25,000 bases of DNA from Botryococcus braunii (Eukaryota; Chlorophyta; Trebouxiophyceae). The notes under the pieces were generated by a model. The model was not told where the DNA came from and searched no databases. It saw only the letters and a program-made list of their open reading frames with translations. The stretch is from positions 1 to 25,000 of the forward strand of contig MVGU01001453.1 in the NCBI GenBank assembly GCA_002005505.1. Direction: 5' to 3'. The position numbers and the translations under genes were made by a program. The stretch's first letter is position 1. Each line of letters starts with the position of its first letter. Positions 1 through 9,428 of this stretch are shown here, in pieces.

Positions 1-571
1 CACCACCCTGGCTCCCATGCCCGTCTGCTGAGGAGTGATGTCTGGGCGACCACGCGGTCCACTGCACCTCAGGGGGGATGTTGCCATTGTCGCCGACATT
101 ACTCCGTTCGTAACGCCTGGACGCGTCCTTACCTCAGCTCGTCAGCGGTCACCCGGGAACCCGCCTTCCCACCCCTGTCCCTGGCCAGGAGCGCCGTCGC
201 GCAGACCTCCGCCTCCATGCGTGGGAGGAGGGGCGTGACCTTTATATCGACATCGTTGGCTCTTCCCCACTCACAGTTGCCAACTTGCTGCACTTCGTGC
301 CGGGTGGGGCCGCCGCGCGCGCTGCCCAAGACAAGCAGACCCGCTATGCTGTCTTGTTGTCGCGTCAGCAGCCGCCTGTGGCTTTCCAAGCCTTCGCTTT
401 TGAAACATTGGGAGGGTTGCATGCTGATGCGCTGGCCTTGTTGCAGAGGCTCCAGGGGCTTTTGAACCAAGCCATCATTGCTCAAGAAGATGTGGAGGGA
501 TATTTGTCATTCGTCGGTCAGTTTCATCATTGCGCGGCTGTGGGTCGCCAGCTGGCCGCTCGCCGGTGTGA
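1..571 (+). pseudogene. Broken C-terminal LINE ORF (zinc knuckle and endonuclease domain)
   Basis: Pieces of the LINE C-terminus are visible in alternating frames. The frame that opens near 285 reads the segment MLHFVPGGAAARAAQDKQTR, which matches the terminal part of the intact domain at 5238-5524. Upstream parts appear in other frames because of single-base deletions, for example near 25-45, 74, 94, 114, 145 and 160. The end of the ORF is also shifted near 505-565. No continuous ORF remains, so no functional product is expected. It has no promoter or start within the window. Confidence 0.85.
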
Positions 572-642
572 CTCATAGCTTGACACATTGGGGGTTTGGG
601 TCCCTGAACATTGGGCTGGTCTTTTTTACTCCACTCTTGTAA
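1..642 (+). mobile_element. 3' fragment of a LINE retrotransposon, copy 1
   Basis: This stretch repeats the 3' end of the element at 4930-5595 almost base for base and is cut by the window edge. It covers the zinc knuckle, the restriction-like endonuclease domain, the stop codon (tga near 569) and the ~70-base 3' untranslated tail, which ends in ctcttgtaa in both copies. Compared with the longer copy it has about ten single-base losses, many inside runs such as ggg, ttt or cc, so the reading frame is broken repeatedly. It is followed at once by aggaagaagaag, and the longer copy's identical end is followed by caaaagaagaagaag. I read it as a decayed or poorly sequenced copy of the same family. 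Confidence 0.9.
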
Positions 643-719
643 AGGAAGAAGAAGCAGAACATAACAACATTCGAAGAAGCAGAAGCAGAAGAAAGAAAGA
701 AAGAAAGAAAGAAAATCTG
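643..719. repeat. GAA/GAAA-rich tract between two LINE copies
   Basis: The 77 bases between the 3' end of copy 1 and the first 5' monomer of copy 2 are almost all purine. They contain GAAGAAG units, GAAGCAGAAGCAG and a (GAAA)n run at about 691-714. A similar short GAA run follows the 3' end of copy 2 at 5596-5610. The tract may be the element's own simple-repeat tail or a microsatellite used as target site. Confidence 0.8.
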
Positions 720-1298
720 TTTCGTCACCCATAGTATTGATTTTATCTTTTTTCTCAGATTTGCCTTCGCCTGGCCAGTCTTTAAGCGGGGCTGGCAGCT
801 TCGCCACTTTCAGCGTCCAGCCTTTGCGGAATTTCCAGTGTTTTTCAACACTTCATTCTCAGTTTGATACCACATCGTATTGGTTTTCCTGTTTTCTTCC
901 TCAGATTTGCACCAGCTCGGCCAGTCTTTCCGCAGGACTGGCAGCTTCGTAACTTTCTGGCGTCTGGCATCTGCGGAATTTCCCGTGTTCTTCCCACTTC
1001 CTGTGTTTCTTAACACACAGTATTGGTTTTTTCTTTTTCTTTTTTGGCCCTCAGATTTGCCTCCGCCTGCCCGTCGTTCACAGGGACTCACAGCTTCACC
1101 CCTCCCCAGCATCCAGCACTTACGAAGATTCCAGTGTTTTACAACACTTACTCCTGTGTTTCTTCACACATCATCTTGGTTTTCCCTTTTCTTCTCCGCT
1201 TCGCCTCAGCCCAGCCAGTTTTTCAGAGGGACTGGGGGCTTCACCACTTTCCAGCATCCAGAACGGTCTTGGGGTTGGGTTGCCCAGCTGGTGATGCC
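720..1298 (+). repeat. Four ~145-bp tandem monomers forming the LINE 5' region
   Basis: Four diverged units start near 720, 863, 1006 and 1159 and end at the ORF start codon. Each unit opens with a ttt-rich stretch and runs through tattggtttt. A pyrimidine tract ending in CAG then follows (ttctcag, cctcag, ccctcag, gcctcag), next a shared atttgc/ccagtctt/ggactggcagcttc block, and finally a ccagtgttt-like tail. The arrangement resembles the promoter monomers of rodent L1 elements, so a promoter role is reasonable but inferred. The repeated pyrimidine-CAG strings also look like splice acceptors. Confidence 0.75.
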
Positions 1299-4244
1299 AT
1301 GGCCAGCGTTCCTCTCTTTGACCCCACCTGCCCTTGGAAGGCATCATGCAAGTCTCGTAAGATCACTACGGGTGCTGGGCTCCTACGTCACTTGCAGAGG
1401 TTCCACAAGCTCGGCGATGCTGGGCGGGATGACTGGGTGTCGCAACTCAGATCCCCAGCAGAGTACAGGAAGCTTGAAGCCATCTTGCGAGCTACCTCCA
1501 GCTGGTTGTGCACCACTTGCTTCAAAACCCATTCCCTGGGAGTTCTTTCGTGCGCAACCAACCCAGACACCTGCCAGCGCTTGTGGAATCTGGAGGATGG
1601 CCTGGTTCCCCCTGATGTTAACCTTCTTCCTGGCCTTCCCCGCCCTGCACCGCCGCCGCAGGATACTTCAGAGCCCCAGGGCCGCCTCCATTCGCAACCC
1701 CGAGGACGACCGCGTGCATCCGCCGCCGTTGCTGATCCTCCGCCCTCTGCTCCCCCGGCCCGTGTCCGCCGCCATCCCCTGACCCCTGCCCTTGTCCATC
1801 ACGTTTTCACCCTTGGTCACCATTCGTACCGCAGGGTCCCTAGGTCAGCATGGATACCTTGGGCTGCAGCATTGCGGTCCGCTCTCAAGGCTGTTGCGGA
1901 CTCGGGCTCCGAGGCTGCCTGGGTTGAGCTGTTGATCCTTCCGATGTGCGTCCTGTCAGCTCGTCGCAGGCCTCGGGGTGAGGGAGTTGCGCAGCACGTC
2001 CGCCGTCGGGCCCGCGCATGGTTGGATGGGGATATTGATGGCCTAATTGATGAACTCTTGGCCACCGCGCCTGCAGCCACTGCCCCACCCCGCCCATTAG
2101 ACGATGCGGCGCTTGCCGCTCGCGTCTTGCGCAAGGTTGCAGATGGCCATTTATCAGCGGCTGTTCGGATGTTGGAGCCTGCCACCATCGCCCCAGCCAC
2201 GCCTGACACATGTGCTGCACTGGCAGCGCTTCATCCTATCCGACCGCTTCCCGTTGGCGCCCCGCCTGCGCAGGCCCCTTACCGTGCCCAAGTGGAGGAA
2301 GTCTTGGCTGCCCTCAAAACCTTCCCACCTGGTACCGCTGGCGGGCGGGACGGCTTGACCCCATTACATATAAAACATGCCTTCTCTGTAGGTGGCTCAG
2401 ACCTCTTATTGGACAGCCTCCTTGGCGTGGTCAATCGGGCCTTAGCTGGGGATGTTCCCCCTCCCTTGCGATCTTATTGGGCCAGCGCTCCCATCACACC
2501 TCTCTTGAAGCCCAATGGGGGTATCCGGCCCATTGCAGTGGGGCTCACCCTGCGCCGTCTGGTTTCCAAGATAGCTGTTGCAGCCGTCTTGCCCGCTGTC
2601 AGTGAGTATTTGCAGCCACACCAAGTTGGGGTTGGAGTCCGAGGGGGTGCAGAAGGCCTCGTCCATGCCCTCAACCGCTTGGTGGCACACCAGCAAGATT
2701 CCCCCGACCTCGTCGTTGTCAGCTTGGACTTCCAAAATGCTTTCAATACGGTCGACCGCAACCGCATGCTTGGGGAAGTCGCCCTCCATTGCCCCAGCAT
2801 CTGGCAGTATGTGGCGACGACGTACGGCTGCGCGGCCCATCAGTATGTTGGGCCCCATGTCGTGGACTCCACAACAGGGGTCCAGCAAGGGGACCCCCTC
2901 TCTCCGCTGCTTTTTGCGCTCACTGTCCAGCCACTCCTCCTTGACCTTCATCGGGAGTGTCCCGACGTACACCAAGGGTGGTATCTGGATGACGGCACGT
3001 TTGTTGGTCCCGTGCCCGCAGCGCAGCAGGCAGTCCAGTTGGTTGTTGACCGGGCCCCCGCATATGGCTTGAGCCTCAACCCTCACAAGTGCTGTGTGTG
3101 GTCGCCGCGCCCGAACCCTCAGCATTTGGATGGGTTCCCTCTGGGCTTCGTCAATAAAACTCGTGCTGGTTTGATAGTGTTGGGGGCAGCGGTCACCGTG
3201 TCAGTCGAGTACGCGGCTTCCGTAGCCCAGGCGCACGTTGATGCCGTGGCAGCCTCGCTCCAGCGTTTGCCGATTCTCCGCCACCCCCAAGCCGAGCTTC
3301 TCTTGCTTCGCAGTTGCCTTGGGACCTGCAAGGTGGTTTTCACAGCCCGGACCATGCCGCCAGCTGCAGCTGCGCAAGCTTTGGTGACCTTTGATATGCT
3401 CCAAACCCAGGTCCTCCAATCCATTGTCACAGCTGGTGGTGGTGGTTTTGGCCCTTTGCAGCAAACCTTGGCTGGCTTGCCTATTGCCCAGGGGGGTCTA
3501 GGGGTCACTAAGGCCACTTCCCTTCTGCCTTGTGCCTATCTCGCCTCCGTCACGCAGACAGCCCCCCTCCAGGACCGCCTTCTGGGGACATCCACTGCCC
3601 CTCTTGTCCCCGCTGCCCTAGCTGCCAAGGCTGACTACTGCGCCCTTGTTCCTGATTTCGATGCGGCGCTCTTCGAGGATCCGGATTTTGTCCGCAGCAA
3701 AGTGCAAGCCCGGCTGTCCAAACCCTTGTCTCACCGCGCATACCAGGAGGTTCTTGATGACCCTGCTCGCTCGGATCGCGACCGTGCTGTGCTCCAATCT
3801 CTTACACAGCCGGGAGCGTCTGATTGGCTGCTGGCTCTCCCAGTTCCCCATTTGCAGCAAACCATGCCCCCAGAGTCGTTCCGCTGCCGCCTTCAATACC
3901 AGCTCTTGATCCCCATTTTCCACCCTGGCTCCCAATGCCCGTGCTGCTTGAGGGAGTTGGATGTCTGGGGCGACCACGCGGTCCACTGCACCTCAGGGGG
4001 GGATGTTGCCATTGTCGGCCGACATTACTCCGTTCGTAACGGCCTGGACGCTGTCCTTACCTCAGCTCGTCAGCGGGTCACCCGGGAACCCGCCTTTCCC
4101 ACCCCTGTCCCTGGCCAGGAGCGCCGTCGCGCAGACCTCCGCCTCCATGCGTGGGAGGAGGGGCGTGACCTTTATATCGACATCGTTGGCTCTTCCCCAC
4201 TCACAGTTGCCAAGCCGTGTCAGTCGAGTACGCGGCTTCCGTAG
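1299..4244 (+). CDS. LINE polyprotein: zinc finger, reverse transcriptase, damaged C-terminus
   Basis: This ORF encodes about 981 residues of a retrotransposon protein that copies its own RNA into DNA. The ATG at 1299 sits in the context gccATGGcc and directly follows the 5' monomers; the frame is open further upstream but without a better start. Near the N-terminus there is a Cys/His cluster (CPWKASCK followed by HLQRFH). The reverse transcriptase core shows motif A (VVSLDFQNAFNTV, Asp about residue 477), motif B (QQGDPLSPLLF, about 529) and the catalytic YLDD box (Asp 564-565). A CCHC knuckle (CPCC...GDHAVHC) and endonuclease residues (RRADL...LYIDIVG) follow. After SSPLTVA the frame runs into the tandem duplication and stops at 4244, so the last ~100 residues of the domain are lost in this reading. 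Confidence 0.9.
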   Translation: MASVPLFDPTCPWKASCKSRKITTGAGLLRHLQRFHKLGDAGRDDWVSQLRSPAEYRKLEAILRATSSWLCTTCFKTHSLGVLSCATNPDTCQRLWNLEDGLVPPDVNLLPGLPRPAPPPQDTSEPQGRLHSQPRGRPRASAAVADPPPSAPPARVRRHPLTPALVHHVFTLGHHSYRRVPRSAWIPWAAALRSALKAVADSGSEAAWVELLILPMCVLSARRRPRGEGVAQHVRRRARAWLDGDIDGLIDELLATAPAATAPPRPLDDAALAARVLRKVADGHLSAAVRMLEPATIAPATPDTCAALAALHPIRPLPVGAPPAQAPYRAQVEEVLAALKTFPPGTAGGRDGLTPLHIKHAFSVGGSDLLLDSLLGVVNRALAGDVPPPLRSYWASAPITPLLKPNGGIRPIAVGLTLRRLVSKIAVAAVLPAVSEYLQPHQVGVGVRGGAEGLVHALNRLVAHQQDSPDLVVVSLDFQNAFNTVDRNRMLGEVALHCPSIWQYVATTYGCAAHQYVGPHVVDSTTGVQQGDPLSPLLFALTVQPLLLDLHRECPDVHQGWYLDDGTFVGPVPAAQQAVQLVVDRAPAYGLSLNPHKCCVWSPRPNPQHLDGFPLGFVNKTRAGLIVLGAAVTVSVEYAASVAQAHVDAVAASLQRLPILRHPQAELLLLRSCLGTCKVVFTARTMPPAAAAQALVTFDMLQTQVLQSIVTAGGGGFGPLQQTLAGLPIAQGGLGVTKATSLLPCAYLASVTQTAPLQDRLLGTSTAPLVPAALAAKADYCALVPDFDAALFEDPDFVRSKVQARLSKPLSHRAYQEVLDDPARSDRDRAVLQSLTQPGASDWLLALPVPHLQQTMPPESFRCRLQYQLLIPIFHPGSQCPCCLRELDVWGDHAVHCTSGGDVAIVGRHYSVRNGLDAVLTSARQRVTREPAFPTPVPGQERRRADLRLHAWEEGRDLYIDIVGSSPLTVAKPCQSSTRLP

Positions 4245-5232
4245 CCCAGGCGCACGTTGATGCCGTGGCAGCCTCGCTCCAGCGTTTGCCGATTCTCCGC
4301 CACCCCCAAGCCGAGCTTCTCTTGCTTCGCAGTTGCCTTGGGACCTGCAAGGTGGTTTTCACAGCCCGGACCATGCCGCCAGCTGCAGCTGCGCAAGCTT
4401 TGGTGACCTTTGATATGCTCCAAACCCAGGTCCTCCAATCCATTGTCACAGCTGGTGGTGGTGGTTTTGGCCCTTTGCAGCAAACCTTGGCTGGCTTGCC
4501 TATTGCCCTGGGGGGTCTAGGGGTCACTAAGGCCACTTCCCTTCTGCCTTGTGCCTATCTCGCCTCCGTCACGCAGACAGCCCCCCTCCAGGACCGCCTT
4601 CTGGGGACATCCACTGCCCCTCTTGTCCCCGCTGCCCTAGCTGCCAAGGCTGACTACTGCGCCCTTGTTCCTGATTTCGATGCGGCGCTCTTCGAGGATC
4701 CGGATTTTGTCCGCAGCAAAGTGCAAGCCCGGCTGTCCAAACCCTTGTCTCACCGCGCATACCAGGAGGTTCTTGATGACCCTGCTCGCTCGGATCGCGA
4801 CCGTGCTGTGCTCCAATCTCTTACACAGCCGGGAGCGTCTGATTGGCTGCTGGCTCTCCCAGTTCCCCATTTGCAGCAAACCATGCCCCCAGAGTCGTTC
4901 CGCTGCCGCCTTCAATACCAGCTCTTGATCCCCATTTTCCACCCTGGCTCCCAATGCCCGTGCTGCTTGAGGGAGTTGGATGTCTGGGGCGACCACGCGG
5001 TCCACTGCACCTCAGGGGGGGATGTTGCCATTGTCGGCCGACATTACTCCGTTCGTAACGGCCTGGACGCTGTCCTTACCTCAGCTCGTCAGCGGGTCAC
5101 CCGGGAACCCGCCTTTCCCACCCCTGTCCCTGGCCAGGAGCGCCGTCGCGCAGACCTCCGCCTCCATGCGTGGGAGGAGGGGCGTGACCTTTATATCGAC
5201 ATCGTTGGCTCTTCCCCACTCACAGTTGCCAA
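3196..5232 (+). repeat. ~1,019-bp tandem duplication inside the LINE ORF
   Basis: Bases 3196-4213 recur at 4215-5232 with an offset of 1,019. By eye they are identical apart from one substitution (a at 3488, t at 4507). The junction reads gttgccaa-g-ccgtgtcag, with one extra g between the units. Because 1,019 is not a multiple of three, the duplication shifts the frame. Confidence 0.95.
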
Positions 5233-5524
5233 CTTGCTGCACTTCGTGCCGGGTGGGGCCGCCGCGCGCGCTGCCCAAGACAAGCAGACCCGCTATGCTG
5301 TCTTGTTGTCGCGTCAGCAGCCGCCTGTGGCTTTCCAAGCCTTCGCTTTTGAAACATTGGGAGGGTTGCATGCTGATGCGCTGGCCTTGTTGCAGAGGCT
5401 CCAGGGGCTTTTGAACCAAGCCATCATTGCTCAAGAAGATGTGGAGGGATATTTTGTCATTCGTCGGGTCAGTTTCATCATTGCGGCGGCTGTGGGTCGC
5501 CAGCTGGCCGCTCGCCGGGTGTGA
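4217..5524 (+). CDS. Duplicated LINE C-terminus: zinc knuckle and restriction-like endonuclease
   Basis: About 435 residues continue the element in a different frame after the duplication. The first ~340 residues repeat the preceding ORF nearly exactly; I found one coding difference, Gln at 3487-3489 against Leu at 4506-4508 in the phrase IA(Q/L)GGLGV. It contains the C-x2-C-x9-H-x3-C knuckle (CPCC...HAVHC) and the PD-(D/E)XK-like core RRADL...LYIDIVG (Asp codons at 5153 and 5198). The natural C-terminus, which the upstream ORF lacks, completes it and ends at a tga at 5522. There is no ATG at its beginning, so it is probably not an independent gene but the displaced end of the polyprotein. 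Confidence 0.8.
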   Translation: MSVEYAASVAQAHVDAVAASLQRLPILRHPQAELLLLRSCLGTCKVVFTARTMPPAAAAQALVTFDMLQTQVLQSIVTAGGGGFGPLQQTLAGLPIALGGLGVTKATSLLPCAYLASVTQTAPLQDRLLGTSTAPLVPAALAAKADYCALVPDFDAALFEDPDFVRSKVQARLSKPLSHRAYQEVLDDPARSDRDRAVLQSLTQPGASDWLLALPVPHLQQTMPPESFRCRLQYQLLIPIFHPGSQCPCCLRELDVWGDHAVHCTSGGDVAIVGRHYSVRNGLDAVLTSARQRVTREPAFPTPVPGQERRRADLRLHAWEEGRDLYIDIVGSSPLTVANLLHFVPGGAAARAAQDKQTRYAVLLSRQQPPVAFQAFAFETLGGLHADALALLQRLQGLLNQAIIAQEDVEGYFVIRRVSFIIAAAVGRQLAARRV

Positions 5525-5595
5525 CTCATAGCTTGACACATTGGGGGTTTGGGTCCCTGAACATTGGGCTGGTCTTTTTTACTCCACTCTTGTAA
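5525..5595 (+). other. LINE 3' untranslated region
   Basis: After the stop codon the element runs through tcatagcttgacacattggg and a pyrimidine stretch (ctggtcttttttactcc) to the terminus ctcttgtaa. The same sequence stands at 572-642 in copy 1 with no or almost no change, which fixes the 3' end of the family. There is no long poly-A; a GAA-rich run follows in both copies. Confidence 0.8.
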
Positions 5596-6554
5596 CAAAA
5601 GAAGAAGAAGTTACATCTGTCCAGCCACGAGGGCATGATGAGATGTCCACAACACACACACAAGCCAAAACTAGGAAGAACCGACCACAAGAAGTGGCCA
5701 AGCGAAGAGCCAAGGCATAACTGAGCAAACGAAAAGGGGAAGGAAGGGGGGATAGGGGGGGGGGGGGGGGGGGGCAGCCACAGACGTGGCTGCGGCCAAG
5801 TCACCGTAGCCGGCGTAAATCAGCACGAGCCTGGAATGCATCCGAGATAAAGGAGACGACCGCACGCAAGTCAGCGTGCCAAATGAACTGCCGAAGAGAT
5901 CTAGAAGGACCCACAAACAAGTGGGGTTGTCAGTTGCTGTTCATAGGGACCCCTCCAGCCCACGTGCCAAATAGAGGGTTTACATAATCTGCAGCAGGGG
6001 TTCAGAACTAGAGTGGAATATGCGCTACACGTTGATGGAAGGTACTGACTCGTGAACCCCTACTGTAACGGATGACGGAATCAAGTGGAACGGTTCCATT
6101 GCTAAAGGATCTGTTTGTCCACAGCGGGTTTCCCTCTGCGTTAGCGTTGTGAATAATAGTTTTGGTTGCAGTGAAGGAATAAGGTAGCTTTGTTAAGCTC
6201 CATCGTCCCGTTGCGCAATAACCTCAAACAGCCGTGGGTCCGGGTACTATGGAAAGGCCTTCCACGCCTTCAACAACGTTCACAGTACCCGTTGAATTTG
6301 TATCTTTCAATTTGACGCAGTCCACTGCAAAATCGAGGGATTGCCGTCCGCCAGGTGCCCCGGCTGGGGTTTGGCCTCATACGCCTTGGCACCACTGTAA
6401 GCCCAATCGACACATGTTTTCCTATTAAGTAAGGATGTTGCACATAGGTGTTGGATATACTTTGTGACCAATCGGCAGTATTTGTCTCAGGTCACCTACC
6501 TCAACTGACGTTACGGTGTGGAACCGGATCTTAATTCGAATTTGTGACATCCCA
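5596..6554. other. Intergenic region upstream of the PAQR gene
   Basis: After the LINE comes a short GAAGAAGAAG run, a purine-rich stretch and a run of 20 G at 5755-5774. I see no convincing gene. A short open stretch at 6234-6428 has no recognisable motif. The last few hundred bases presumably hold the promoter of the PAQR gene, but I cannot point to a specific element. An extra upstream exon of that gene is possible. Confidence 0.5.
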
Positions 6555-7346
6555 ATGGGTCCAGGTGTCTTTTATGATCCCTATGAACGGGTCAATGTGT
6601 GGAGCCATGGTATTCCAGGATTTCTCTTCATCCTTCTGGGGTATGTCTTCTGTCGAGGGCCTTCAAGCATGTTCTCAGCATTCTTAGCCATCTGCAGTGT
6701 TACTTTCATGATAAATTGCACGACACTCTAGCAATTACGAAAGGATGCTACTTTATAGCTAATGACCCATCCACTACTGCAAAGCCTACCCTTTCAGTGT
6801 GACCAACACAGTACAACAGAAGTGAGGAAAGCAAATCTGCAGTGATTTAATACACTACAGATAGTTTGAAATTGTATGTCCTTACATTGCATAAAGCCTC
6901 TGTTAGGATGCAATATGTGAGATCATCTGTTAGAATTGATGTGAAGTACACTGCCCCCAATTCCAATAGTTGTTTCAAGCACTGTATGATAGTACACTCC
7001 GGGAGGGGGGGGGTATACTGTATCATGTCCATTTCTCCTATGCAAGAGGGGTCTATGTCTTGACTGAGGTCCATTCGTGGAACAACCAGGTCACAACGTG
7101 AAGCAGCATGCAGCATCAAATTTGTAACCATGCAACGAACATGCGACGGCTCATCATCTGTTGCCTAGACATTGATACCAGAGTTCCAGCTGATGTTACT
7201 GTTGCAAGCTTTCATGTCTTGGCATGCCCCAATTCTGCAGGTCCCCTCGACTGGATGGGGGCCTTTGAAAGGGGGAAGGAGGTTTTAGTGGGTGCGGAAA
7301 GTTACAGACGGGCTGTGTGTGTGTGTGTGTACCCCCCCCCCCACGG

Positions 7347-7430
<84 letters not shown>

Positions 7431-9191
7431 CGCATGCGTGTGCCTTGTGGACGGGAGGGACAGGGAGAGGGGGGGATTGGGAGATGAGGGGGAAGGGGCT
7501 GGGAGAGGGAGTTGCGTGTTTTCTCAAGCATCTGCTGTACCTCATAGTAAATACAGATGGCTTGAGATGGTAAAGCATGAGCTTGCAGGGTGGCTTCGTA
7601 CATGGGCTGGGTAGTGGGAGGAAGCCCGGCCTGGATCCACAACCCTTTGGGCATGTTTTGTCTATGTGCAGCTACCACCCACCTGCTGTCAGCTTTGACA
7701 CATGTATATCCCGACAGCATAGCCTTGGTAATTCGCCAACCCTCTCGTCCTGTGCGCTATGTTGTGTTTAGATTCCATCGTGTTTGCAGTTTGTCGGTCC
7801 TCTTTACATATGTTTATTGAGTGTACAGTAATTCCGCTGCTTCTATTTGCAACTACACACAGATGTGCGTTGGGCAAAAAACCAAACTGATCTGCAGGCC
7901 TCTAGGGTGGCAGTAATAACAATGTCTACAGAGTTGGACTGTGAAAGGATTGATTTGTACATTTGTGGAGGAAAGTTGCGAACAAGGCAGATCCTTAGAG
8001 GATGGTTTCATACTTTCTATTACCAGATTTCAGTCCCTCTTAGAGGGCATCCACATTGCTGCTCGGCCGAGTAATCGCGGCGCTCGAAGTATGGGAAACG
8101 AGCACCCGAGTACGAGTACGAGCGCAGCAATTTCAACGTGCTCGGAATCGCGCGAGCTGCAACGCAGATGCCCTCCTAATGGGAGCAACTCGATCCTGAC
8201 TCGGAAGAGCGCCAATCCCACAGTGTCAAGCTGTGTTATTTGCACAGACTTGGAATCACTACACAATGTGGAGTACCACAAACATCGGCAAGCTAGCGCT
8301 ACAGATGCTAAACCCACACATGGCACAAAACGTCACAGGAGAGCTGCAGGATGGCCTTCAGTTATCATGGGTTCTGACCTTTCTCCCTTGTGTTGAATAT
8401 GTCCACTAGCGTGCAAAACAAATGGAGTGCAGATGTAACAGAAGTTAGAGTTGCCTTCCAGCACCAATAGCGGTGGAACAGGTTGCGGAGTAGGCTGGTA
8501 GAAATGAAGGTACTCTGACAACTTCTAGAGTAGGCATATAGCAGTCTTGAAACCCAGACTCCAGCCTAGTCTGGCCAGCTGGCAGAGATCAAGGTACTCT
8601 GAACAGGGGATAGAGTAGTTAAGAAAGAGTCGTAAGTCCAGCCTTGAGCTGTAAGGTACTCTTACAGGGTGTAGATTCAGAAATGCAAGAGACTTAAGCC
8701 CAGGCTCCGGCCTTGAGCCTCAAGGTATACTGACAGGGTGCAGAGTAGGTTTGATAGAGTCTCAAGTCCAGCTTTTCCAGCATGAGAAGCACCACTGAGA
8801 GCTGAGGCGTTTGTGTACAGGAAAAACTGGACCACATCGGCATTGTGGTGCTGATTTTGGGGACACCCATCACTATCATGATGGCACAGCAGCACGGAGT
8901 GATCCCCGCAGACATGGTGGTGTCGGCAGTGTTTCTTTTTTTGGCCGCTTTTTTGCCACCCTTGTTCCGAGTGCTGGGCTTTGCATCCGGGGTTGGAGCC
9001 ATGGTCTTTTTGCATGGTGCAAGCGTGTGCAACGCGAACCTGCTCATGCAGCTTCTTTGCTACGGCATTGGAGGGTATGCTTTCCTTAGGTAAGCCTGCC
9101 TGAGCCGACCATCCCACACCCAACCGAACTGCCAGCAAAGAGGGGAGCTCTATTGTGTACACAGGGGACACCCCCCCCCCTACAACATGCG

Positions 9192-9281
<90 letters not shown>

Positions 9282-9306
9282 TTCTCTCACACACACACAC
9301 AACACA

Positions 9307-9345
<39 letters not shown>

Positions 9346-9362
9346 CCTCACACTTACCCTCA

Positions 9363-9428
<66 letters not shown>

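Larger units (their letters stand above)
720..5595 (+). mobile_element. Near-full-length LINE of the restriction-like-endonuclease type, copy 2
   Basis: This is a non-LTR retrotransposon on the plus strand. It has a tandem-repeat 5' region (720-1298), an ORF with an N-terminal zinc finger, a reverse transcriptase and a C-terminal CCHC knuckle plus restriction-like endonuclease, then a short 3' untranslated region ending ctcttgtaa. Elements of this broad class (R2, NeSL, CRE and related groups) nick a target and prime reverse transcription from it; many are site-specific. GC content looks clearly higher than in the flanking DNA. A tandem duplication (3196-4213 repeated at 4215-5232) has broken the ORF. 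The exact 5' boundary is uncertain: it could begin anywhere between 643 and 720. No long terminal repeats were seen. Confidence 0.9.

Noticed and set aside
2442..3125. A 227-residue minus-strand ORF within the LINE
   Set aside because: It is the antisense shadow of the reverse transcriptase ORF, whose catalytic motifs are on the plus strand.
6234..6428. Possible reverse-transcriptase-like phrase (GKAFHAFNNV) near 6250
   Set aside because: Only a short phrase resembles the motif A region, stops follow at once and no other RT motif is nearby.
7108..7720. Long ORFs of Thr-His or Cys-Val repeats on both strands
   Set aside because: They are translations of the CA/TG microsatellite; the same holds at 9153-9667, 22761-23195 and 23513-24049.
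7941..8396. A 151-residue plus-strand ORF between PAQR exons 2 and 3
   Set aside because: It has no recognisable motif, no good start context, and lies in the intron of a better supported gene. Its middle is locally GC-rich, which favours chance ORFs.
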